A stretch of DNA of 64,000 bases. Source: an uncultured Chthonomonas sp. (GTDB taxonomy: Bacteria; Armatimonadota; Chthonomonadetes; Chthonomonadales; CAJBBX01). The notes under the pieces were generated by a model. That model ran no database searches, was not told the origin of the DNA, and was given only the letters and a program-made list of their open reading frames with translations. Shown here piece after piece: positions 9,863 through 16,315 of the stretch. The DNA lies in NCBI GenBank assembly GCA_903951425.1, contig CAJBBX010000133.1, forward strand, positions 23,965-87,964, in the 5' to 3' direction. Position numbers and translations under genes: made by a program. How positions within the stretch are numbered: the first letter of the stretch is position 1; every line of letters begins with the position of its first letter.

Positions 9863-11146
9863 CTACCGCGCCGGATGCAGCCGGCTTGGCCATCGGCTGT
9901 CCACTTCGGCGCCCTTGATGGTCGCCTGGCTGTGCCACTGGACCGGCGCGGCGCCGGCGGGCAGCGCGCCGAAGATGGGGTTGAACGTGACGTCGGCCTT
10001 GAGCTTGGGGCGCGCAAGGATGCCGGCGTTGGGCTGGGTCCGGACGATCCAGTCGTAGATGGGGCGCGGTGTCCGGCCGTCGGCCCGCAGGATGCCGAAG
10101 CCGTAGTCGTCGATCGTCCGCCCCGCCGGTAGCTTGATGCGCTGCTTGATCTTGCCCTCGGCGTCGTCGCGCTCGTTCCCGGCTGCGAGCTGGTATGGCA
10201 GGATCTTCTGGTAGAGCCGGTTCTTTGCGTTCCACTCGATACACTCGCGCCACTGCTCGAGCTGCGCCTGGTCCAGCGCCTGCGCGTCGTCCCTCGGCGG
10301 CTTCTCGGCGTGCGGATAGCCCCACGCGGCGATGACGTTGCCGCCGTCGATCCCGAACTCGGTGTTCCAGAGCGGCTTGTCGCCGTCGCCATAGGATCGC
10401 ATGATCTCGCGGACGGTCTTGCCCCGGTCGATGAAGGACCAGGTCACCGGCACGCCATAGGTGTGGATGGCGAGGATATCAAAGTACTCCTTGCCGCCGC
10501 CCTCGTAGATGCCGCGCGGGAAGTCCTGGAAGTCGGTCATGCCGCCGGTGAGCACCCAGGCATTGGGGTTGGCCGTCCGGATGGCCGGGTATGCCAGCTT
10601 CAGCATGCGGGCGTAGAGCTTGCCGCGCTCCAGCATGCCGAGGCCCTTCTCGTTGGCGCCGAAGAGGTCCGTGAAGGCGCCGTCCATCTCGTTGAACAGC
10701 TCCCAGTAGCGCACCGTGGGGTAGCGCCTGGCCATGGCCGCCATGAAACGAGCGAACCGCTCGTAGGCCGGCTGTTTGTGCGCCCAATCGAGCCCGGGCG
10801 GCGGTGCATGGACCACGGCAACCAGCTCGATGCCCTGCTCGCCGGCGAGCCGCACGTGGCCGTCCCACGCCTTCAGGTAGTCCGGCGCGTACTGCCCCTC
10901 GGCGGCGGGCTCCATCTGGTTCCAGTAGAGCGTCAGCCGCACGAACCGGATGCCCAGCGGCTTCAGCAGGGCGACCTGCTGCGGCGTGAAGGCGTGCATG
11001 CCGATGCCCAGTTCGGGCCGCGCGTCGTACAGCGCCGTCTCAGAGGCCGACCGCTGCCAGACCACGATGTCATCGCCGGCGCGGCAGCCGAGGGCCGACG
11101 CGGTGAGCGCGGTGAGCGCAACAAGCAAGCAGGCAATGGCGTTCAA
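9863..11146 (-). CDS. Secreted GH5/GH39-like glycoside hydrolase
   Basis: About 427 residues, with an export signal (NAIACLLVALTALTASALGC) and a single TIM-barrel domain. The acid/base Glu is expected in YWELFNEMDG and the nucleophile Glu in LWNTEFG, both placed as in clan GH-A enzymes. The overall look (GIRFVRLTLYWNQMEP) fits GH39/GH5-type beta-glycosidases. No ATG fits. TTG 11146 places the signal peptide at the N-terminus and has GGGGG upstream; a further TTG at 11239 would add 31 unlikely residues. The last gene before the defence island boundary, it belongs with the other carbohydrate genes of the window. Substrate not predictable. Confidence 0.75.
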   Translation of the reverse strand: MNAIACLLVALTALTASALGCRAGDDIVVWQRSASETALYDARPELGIGMHAFTPQQVALLKPLGIRFVRLTLYWNQMEPAAEGQYAPDYLKAWDGHVRLAGEQGIELVAVVHAPPPGLDWAHKQPAYERFARFMAAMARRYPTVRYWELFNEMDGAFTDLFGANEKGLGMLERGKLYARMLKLAYPAIRTANPNAWVLTGGMTDFQDFPRGIYEGGGKEYFDILAIHTYGVPVTWSFIDRGKTVREIMRSYGDGDKPLWNTEFGIDGGNVIAAWGYPHAEKPPRDDAQALDQAQLEQWRECIEWNAKNRLYQKILPYQLAAGNERDDAEGKIKQRIKLPAGRTIDDYGFGILRADGRTPRPIYDWIVRTQPNAGILARPKLKADVTFNPIFGALPAGAAPVQWHSQATIKGAEVDSRWPSRLHPAR

Positions 11147-11239
11147 GGCGACCCCCTGGGCCCATGGCGGGCAAGCGCAGGTTCGGCGCAGAGGCAGGCG
11201 ACTCCTGCGTGAGGGCCAACCGCCCGCCTCCGTCCTCAA

Positions 11240-11417
11240 CCCTCAGCCCATCTGCTGCAGGATCGCCTCAATCCTGGCTATGGCCACGATCTCGTGTGCC
11301 TCGGCTTCAGTCAGGTGCGCCAGCTTGGCCTCAGGGGTGGCCTCCTTGTCCGCGCAGGAGTGGAGCAAGGAGCCTATGGCCGCGTAGTGATCCGCCGGCG
11401 GGGCGGCGGCCGACGGG
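11240..11417 (-). repeat. 178-bp direct repeat, left copy (defence island boundary)
   Basis: This segment matches 18947-19124 over all 178 positions without gaps, with 6 differences by eye (about 97%). The right copy is the 3' end of an intact gene; this copy is an orphan. Both are in the same orientation and enclose about 7.5 kb that holds the restriction/PARIS-like operon. Confidence 0.9.
11243..11417 (-). pseudogene. Orphan 3' fragment of the 18950-19858 gene
   Basis: The leftward frame still encodes the last 58 or so residues of the neighbour's protein (DHYAAIGSLLHSCADKEATP ... EAILQQMG) and the same stop. Most of the gene is absent: homology stops abruptly at 11417. It has no start of its own. 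It is best explained as a duplication made when the island between the repeats was gained. Confidence 0.85.
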
Positions 11418-11491
11418 CTCGCGTTCGACCGACGTCCTGGGCCGGCGGTTCGCCCTGTGCCGGGCTCGGAGCGTGCGCCGCCCTTGACGTC

Positions 11492-11514
11492 ATCCTGACA
11501 CGAAGTGGAAGGAT
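11492..11514. repeat. 23-bp REP-like palindrome
   Basis: The sequence folds as ATCCT-GA-CAC-GAA-GTG-GA-AGGAT: two paired blocks separated by symmetrical GA/GA mismatches around a GAA loop. Only one copy was noticed in this window. From memory it resembles short dispersed CATCCTGA...GAAGGAT repeats seen in several GC-rich phyla; that likeness is not checked. Confidence 0.4.
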
Positions 11515-11705
11515 CCCCCGGCGGAACCCGCCGCACCACCGCGAAGCAGCCAGCCGCCGTAGCCTGGCCACGCCGCACGAGCCCAGCCGTCGGTTGAGTA
11601 GGCCCGCGCCGCCGTCGCGCGGACCATACCGAAACCACCGGTGAACCCGTGCGGTCGCAGGTAGGCGCGGCCGTCACCGTGGGGAAGTTGGGGGCCGGCC
11701 ATCGT

Positions 11706-11880
11706 TCAGTCCCACAGCCCCGCCGACCGAAAGCGCAGCGTCGGCTTGCCGCAGCGCGGGCATCGGAAGGCGGCGGTCGTCAGGCGCTCCTCGGCGGCCC
11801 GGTACGCCTCCCACTGGTCTACGGTGGCCCGTACCGCCGAGACGTACCGCGCCTCGCCTACCCGGATACTCGCACGAGGA
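11706..11880 (-). pseudogene. Zinc-ribbon-like gene remnant
   Basis: Leftward, an open frame ends in FRCPRCGKPTLRFRSAGLWD and a TGA at 11706-11708. The preceding stretch (ARYVSAVRATVDQWEAYRAA) has ordinary protein composition. Upstream it stays open to a TAA near 11912 but has no ATG, GTG or TTG, so it looks like the 3' remnant of a lost gene. The CPRC pair is only half of a zinc ribbon. Confidence 0.3.
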
Positions 11881-11947
11881 GGCCGGGAGCGGAAAGGGAG
11901 CGGGAGGGATTATGGTAGATGGCGGGGAGGCCGTAGCCGGGGCTGGA

Positions 11948-12775
11948 CTACCGGGCCAGGGCTAGGATATCCTCGAACAAAGCAGCGAGATCGGGGGCGA
12001 TCGGCAGGCCCTTGAACAACTCGGTCCGCCACGTCACGGACTTGCCCTGCCCGAGCATGGGGTTGAGGGCCGCGCACACATGCTGGTTGAAGTAGACCTT
12101 GCCGTGGACCCAGTTCGCCAGTCGCTCATGGAGCGGCGCCGCCTGAGCCGAAGCCAGGTTGCGCTGGAACGCGCCAAACGCCTTATCCGGGTCCAGGGCG
12201 GCCTGCCAGCCTGCCAGTGTGGCCTTGATCGCGTCGTCACTTTGCGCCGCGTTCACGCTGTACTTCGAGGCCAGGGCATTCGTGAAGTCGAGGCCCATGA
12301 GCACGTCCCACAGCGGCCGCACCGTATGCCAAAGGGCGCCGTGCCGTAGGTACCGATCCAGGTCGGTGAGCAGGGCCGACTCAAATGCTTCCTCGCCGCC
12401 CTGGATTCTGCTCTGCTGGGCCGGGGGCAGCGCCCGCCACAGCTCACGTGGGTTTATGAGATAGCTCTCAAGGCAGTAGCGGGGTAGTAGCCGAAGGTTC
12501 GGGTGCTTCTTCAGCTCCGCTTGTGCCCGGGCCTCTGTCCACTCATCATGGTCCAGCAGGCCGAACCAGTTGGGGCGGCTCCCCAGGATCTGGCAAACCT
12601 CTCGTTTGCCACCAGCCTCAGCGACGGCCACCTTGCCGTCGGAGCCGGGCCGATGCCTCTCAAGCAGGAGTCCATAGGCCTCGACGTCGCTTGACCCCTC
12701 AACAAGAAGGATTCGCACCTGCCGTGAGCCGACGTGCCTCTCCTCGACCTGCCTGATCCGCTCCGCCGCCGTCAC
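11948..12775 (-). CDS. ariB: DUF4435/TOPRIM protein, AriB-like (PARIS defence)
   Basis: A 275-residue protein with an N-terminal TOPRIM fold: ILLVEGSSDVEAY (Glu26) and LLDHDEW (Asp75, Asp77) supply the expected metal ligands. YCLESYLINP, typical of DUF4435, follows. Starting at GTG 12775 gives a 4-base GTGA overlap with the ATPase gene, so the two are translationally coupled; a longer frame to 12826 lacks support. In PARIS, the ATPase AriA holds AriB, and an anti-restriction protein releases AriB to stop growth; AriB has been described as a tRNA-cutting effector, and I recall its essential Glu also being numbered 26. The assignment here rests on pair architecture. Other OLD/TOPRIM toxins with an ATPase partner remain possible. 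Confidence 0.7.
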   Translation of the reverse strand: MTAAERIRQVEERHVGSRQVRILLVEGSSDVEAYGLLLERHRPGSDGKVAVAEAGGKREVCQILGSRPNWFGLLDHDEWTEARAQAELKKHPNLRLLPRYCLESYLINPRELWRALPPAQQSRIQGGEEAFESALLTDLDRYLRHGALWHTVRPLWDVLMGLDFTNALASKYSVNAAQSDDAIKATLAGWQAALDPDKAFGAFQRNLASAQAAPLHERLANWVHGKVYFNQHVCAALNPMLGQGKSVTWRTELFKGLPIAPDLAALFEDILALAR

Positions 12776-13830
12776 GGTTGCGAACCAAGCGCAACGCGAA
12801 GCCCGCGCGCCTCGTACCTGTCCCACACCTGCGGCAGATGCGATGTCAGGAGCAGCTGCCCATCGCGCTCCGCGACCATCTGCTCTAGCTTGGACAGGAA
12901 GCCAGGAATGAGCGAGGGGTGCAGGTGCAGGTCCGGCTCATCAATCAGGACGATGCCACCCGGCTCCAGCCAGCGGCCCACCATATAGAGCTGGATGAGC
13001 ACCTGATGCTCCCCGGAACTCAGGTCGTCCAGAAGATGCCCAGGGCCCGACCCACCGCCGACCTGGACCGGGAGCCGGTTGGCGCCGGGAATGATGCCGC
13101 CGGTAATGCGCTTACCCACGAGGAAGGCGTTCATGTGCGCGAGCAGTGCGTCGAACCGGGCCGGGGCGGCCGCCTTGAGCCCGAGCATGGACTGCTCCAG
13201 CTGGCCTGCCCAGTCCTCAGTTGCTTCATAGGTCGGGCGCCATCGCCGAACGGGATCATCCGCCACGATCTGGCCCTCGCCGCGCGTCGGCGCGACCCAC
13301 CGGCGAGCCTCGGCATCCATGTGCACAACATTCGGCGGACCTGCCTGTGACCAATCCACGAGCCTGCGTTGCGCGTCGGCCCACGCGAACCACTCGCCGC
13401 CGGGCTCCACGCGGAGGCGGCGGCGCCCGCCTGGCCGCCCAGCGATGGACGGCCGCTGCTCCCCGATCAGCCCGGCCGATGGGTACCGGGCCTGAAGCTC
13501 GCCGGCAAAGGCCTCATTACCCACAAACAGCACGAGAGGCGCCGGGCCGAACGGAGCCTGCTCCAGCACCACCGCCATACCCTCCCAGCCGCGCATGCCC
13601 GCGGGCCGGAGTCGAGTTCTGGCCCAGGCCGCCGCTTTGCCGGTCTGGAGCCACTGTCCGAACGCCGACCAGAGCATGGCCACGCCGCGGAGTAGCGTGG
13701 ACTTGCCGCAGCCGTTGGGCCCACTAAAGAGGATGGTGGGGGCGATCTCGCCGCTCCAGTCGCTGCGGAACGCCAGATCCTGCGTGCCCAACGGTCCGAC
13801 GCCGCGGGTATGGATAGCGCTGATGCGCAT
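12772..13830 (-). CDS. ariA: AAA/ABC-type ATPase, AriA-like (PARIS defence)
   Basis: A 352-residue ATPase of the AAA_15/AAA_21 (SMC/ABC-like) class. Walker A is GPNGCGKST (Lys43), the ABC signature LSSGEHQ, Walker B IVLIDEPDLHLHP and the H-loop LLTSH. There is no transmembrane part, so it acts in the cytosol. GAGGTGA precedes ATG 13830. It lies 32 bases after the HsdS part and overlaps the TOPRIM gene by four bases, in the known ariA-ariB order. In characterised PARIS systems this protein senses phage anti-restriction proteins. Being in one operon with a type I restriction system fits a role as guard of that system. Sensor function here is inferred. Confidence 0.75.
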   Translation of the reverse strand: MRISAIHTRGVGPLGTQDLAFRSDWSGEIAPTILFSGPNGCGKSTLLRGVAMLWSAFGQWLQTGKAAAWARTRLRPAGMRGWEGMAVVLEQAPFGPAPLVLFVGNEAFAGELQARYPSAGLIGEQRPSIAGRPGGRRRLRVEPGGEWFAWADAQRRLVDWSQAGPPNVVHMDAEARRWVAPTRGEGQIVADDPVRRWRPTYEATEDWAGQLEQSMLGLKAAAPARFDALLAHMNAFLVGKRITGGIIPGANRLPVQVGGGSGPGHLLDDLSSGEHQVLIQLYMVGRWLEPGGIVLIDEPDLHLHPSLIPGFLSKLEQMVAERDGQLLLTSHLPQVWDRYEARGLRVALGSQP

Positions 13831-13862
13831 GGCGGTTCACCTCACGCCACTATGGTACTCCC

Positions 13863-14477
13863 TCACTCCCCCCAGACCCGCGCCAGCACGCCCTCGATCT
13901 TCCTCTCGAACCGCGCGATCAACTCCCGGCTCGCCGCCACCAGCGCCTGCTCCGCCTCGATCTCAGCAACGATCGACTGCTGCGTGGCGAGAGGAGGGAG
14001 GGGGATCATGATGCTCCGAAGCGAGGTCAGCGACACGGTCTTCTGCGCCGCCCCTGTCGCCAGCGCATCGGCCTGGCTTAGTACCGACGCCGATCCCAGT
14101 ACAGCGTAGGCAAACTCACTCAGGAGTCTTGGGCTTGGCCGCACCAGCGCAATGTGTCGCTGGAAGCAGAACGACATGTCTGTAGTCACAAGGACCGGAA
14201 TGCCGTAGGATCCTGTTACCGTGTATAGCACGTCGCCGGCCTTCGGGCGCCGGGTCGGCTTGAGCTCAGCGTAGTACGCCTCAGGCACATAGAAGGTCGC
14301 ACCAAAGTCGATGGTCCGGTCAGCCGTGATGTTCGAGATCGTCACGAACGGAACGCCATGGGCAGCCTTCGGCGGTGGTTGGTGATCTCCATCGCTGATG
14401 GTCTCACAGACGTCGTCAAGCCGCACCATCGGCCACGCCGGGTCCACGTCGATGTGCGGGCGGTAGTTCTCCACCAC
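13863..14477 (-). CDS. HsdS second half (TRD2), cut off by a frameshift
   Basis: A 204-residue piece of a type I specificity subunit: one target recognition domain (MVRLDDVCETISDGDHQP...) ending in LRSIMIPLPPLATQQSIVAE and the coiled helix that spaces two TRDs. The frame is open further upstream into LPPLDVQRAIVAEIEGYQKV, which is the missing end of TRD1. So this was the tail of the HsdM-HsdS fusion at 14416-16302, separated by one extra base near 14564-14565. GTG 14477 and GTG 14480 could allow separate translation as a half-subunit. Half S subunits can dimerise in some type I systems, so activity is not ruled out. Confidence 0.8.
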   Translation of the reverse strand: MVENYRPHIDVDPAWPMVRLDDVCETISDGDHQPPPKAAHGVPFVTISNITADRTIDFGATFYVPEAYYAELKPTRRPKAGDVLYTVTGSYGIPVLVTTDMSFCFQRHIALVRPSPRLLSEFAYAVLGSASVLSQADALATGAAQKTVSLTSLRSIMIPLPPLATQQSIVAEIEAEQALVAASRELIARFERKIEGVLARVWGE

Positions 14478-16302
14478 AGCCCGCGCGCCGTCGATTACCT
14501 TCTGGTAGCCCTCGATCTCCGCTACAATCGCACGCTGGACGTCGAGCGGCGGGAGGGGGATGCGGAATGCCGCGAAGCTTCTCCTGGTTCAGCTTTGGAA
14601 CGGTCACGCCCGTGATATACGGGGAGAGGTCGGCTTCGTTCAGTATCTCGATCAGGTACCGGCTGACTACTAACTCACTGATCGGCCGAAGCACATGCGC
14701 ATGGTTATTAACCCAGACCTTGCCTTCTACCGCGAACGCTGTCCTGTCCCCAGAACCCCATTTCGCACCATCCTCGCCTACGAGGACCAGCGGCTCGTCG
14801 AACAGGTATCCATCCACGTGATCGAGAAGGCCGGACGCACCGTAGTACGGGAATGGACCAGCCTTGCGGTCACTCCGTGTGATCGGCCGTCGGAGGTAGT
14901 CAAGGACCTCGACGATGTCGCCAAGGGCCACATGGTTGTACGCCGAGTGCCTTGTACTGCCGTCCCGATACCTCTCCCCGCTCAGGTTGTAGTCGCCGTT
15001 GGCGGCCACCCGGGACTTCTCCACCACGTGGCCCAGCGTGGTCGGCGTCTCCTTGACTGGCTCGCCCTCGCGTAGCCGGTGCAGGTACTCGGCCAGTTCG
15101 GCCGCCGCCGTCGGCAGGTCGTTCTTCTCGATCTCGCGGCGCGGGGCGCCCAGCCCGAAGCCGTCGTTCTCCACCTTCAGGAAGGCGATGGTGTCGGCCC
15201 GGCGGGCCAGGGCCTTGTCCAGGACCAGGATCGACGTCTTCACACCCGAGTAGGGGTTGAAGACGCCGGCGGGCAGCGAGACCACCGCCACCAGGTACTC
15301 CTCCACCAGCATCTTGCGGAGCTGCCTGTAGGCGCCCTGGCTCTGGAAGATGATCCCCTCCGGCACGATGATGGCGGCGCGGCCCCGGGCCGTCAGGTGC
15401 TCCGCCATGTAGTCCACGAAGAGCACCTCGCTCCGCTTGGACTGCACCGAGAAGCGGTCGTGCGGGCGGATGCCCCCCTTGGGCGACATGAACGGCGGAT
15501 TGGCCAGGATGATGTCCGCCACCTCGTTCCAGCGCTCCTGACTCGTCAGGGTGTCGTACTCGTGGATGTGCGGGTCGACGAAGCCGTGTAGGTAGAGGTT
15601 CACCAGGGAGATGCGGACCATGTCCGGCGAGATGTCGTAGCCGGTGAAGTTGCGGGCGAGGGCGCCGTTCTCGTCGGGCGTGAGCGGGACGGCGCCTTCG
15701 CCGCTGTGTGCGTTGCGGATATGCTTGTAGGCCGAGATGAGGAAGCCCGCCGTGCCGCAAGCCGGGTCCAGCACCGTCTCGTCCTTCTTGGGGTCCACCA
15801 CCTCCACCATGAAGTCGATGATGTGCCGCGGCGTCCGGAACTGGCCGGCGTCGCCCTGGGAGCCGAGGACCGAAAGCAGGTACTCGAAGGCGTCGCCCAG
15901 CCGCTCGCTGTGGTCGTACGTGAACTCGTCGATGGTCTTCAGGAAGGCGCGCAGCGTCTCCGGGTCGCGGTACGGCAGGTACGCGTTCTTGAAGATCTCG
16001 CGGAAGAGGAGCGGGATGCCGGGGTTCTCGGGCATCTTCGCGATGGCCTCGGCATAGAGGTTCAGCGTGTCGTGCCCGCCCAGGCCGGCGCGCATCAGCT
16101 TGGGCCAGCCGTACCGCTCGAACTCGCCGGCGAAGAAGGTGCGCCTCCCGCCCCACTCTTCGGCCTCGGCGTCCATGTCGTCCATGAACTTGTAGATGAG
16201 CGCGATGGTGATCTGCTCGACCTGGCTCTTCGGGTCCGGCACTTTCCCGACCAGGATGTCCCGTGCGGTATCGATTCGTCGCTTGGTATCGGTGTCTAGC
16301 AA
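14416..16302 (-). CDS. hsdM: HsdM methyltransferase fused to HsdS TRD1, 3' end frameshifted
   Basis: Residues 1-430 are the N6-adenine methyltransferase of a type I system: DPACGTAGF (SAM motif, 179-187) and NPPF (268-271). From about 440 a specificity domain follows in the same chain (VALGDIVEVLDYLRRPITRS ... VPKLNQEKLRGI). After LRGI the frame becomes nonsense (PHPPPAARRPACDCSG); removing one G at 14564/14565 (a C on the coding strand) restores LPPLDVQ and continues into the 13863-14477 frame, giving about 810 residues. M-S fusion with a separate HsdR is an uncommon layout. The start is TTG 16302 with AGAGGAG upstream, 13 bases after hsdR. Confidence 0.82.
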   Translation of the reverse strand: MLDTDTKRRIDTARDILVGKVPDPKSQVEQITIALIYKFMDDMDAEAEEWGGRRTFFAGEFERYGWPKLMRAGLGGHDTLNLYAEAIAKMPENPGIPLLFREIFKNAYLPYRDPETLRAFLKTIDEFTYDHSERLGDAFEYLLSVLGSQGDAGQFRTPRHIIDFMVEVVDPKKDETVLDPACGTAGFLISAYKHIRNAHSGEGAVPLTPDENGALARNFTGYDISPDMVRISLVNLYLHGFVDPHIHEYDTLTSQERWNEVADIILANPPFMSPKGGIRPHDRFSVQSKRSEVLFVDYMAEHLTARGRAAIIVPEGIIFQSQGAYRQLRKMLVEEYLVAVVSLPAGVFNPYSGVKTSILVLDKALARRADTIAFLKVENDGFGLGAPRREIEKNDLPTAAAELAEYLHRLREGEPVKETPTTLGHVVEKSRVAANGDYNLSGERYRDGSTRHSAYNHVALGDIVEVLDYLRRPITRSDRKAGPFPYYGASGLLDHVDGYLFDEPLVLVGEDGAKWGSGDRTAFAVEGKVWVNNHAHVLRPISELVVSRYLIEILNEADLSPYITGVTVPKLNQEKLRGIPHPPPAARRPACDCSGDRGLPEGNRRRAGCGGELPPAHRRGPGVADGAA

Positions 16303-16315
16303 CGGGTGGGCTCCT

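Larger units (their letters stand above)
11418..11947. other. Region without an intact gene inside the left end of the island
   Basis: About 530 bases between the left repeat and the end of the TOPRIM gene. It holds a short palindromic element (11492-11514) and an open fragment with a zinc-ribbon-like Cys pair (11706-11880). Nothing else with coding character was found; no integrase, transposase or tRNA is visible. Confidence 0.6.

Noticed and set aside
11418..11947. Integrase, transposase or tRNA that would explain the island
   Set aside because: No such gene or tRNA-like fold could be read on either strand at either junction.
12776..12826. N-terminal extension of the TOPRIM protein
   Set aside because: It would overlap the ATPase gene by 55 bases without a ribosome site; the GTGA overlap at 12772-12775 is a standard coupled start.
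11948..13830. Gabija system
   Set aside because: GajA carries ATPase and TOPRIM in one protein and pairs with a UvrD-like GajB. Here they are two proteins and no helicase GajB is present.
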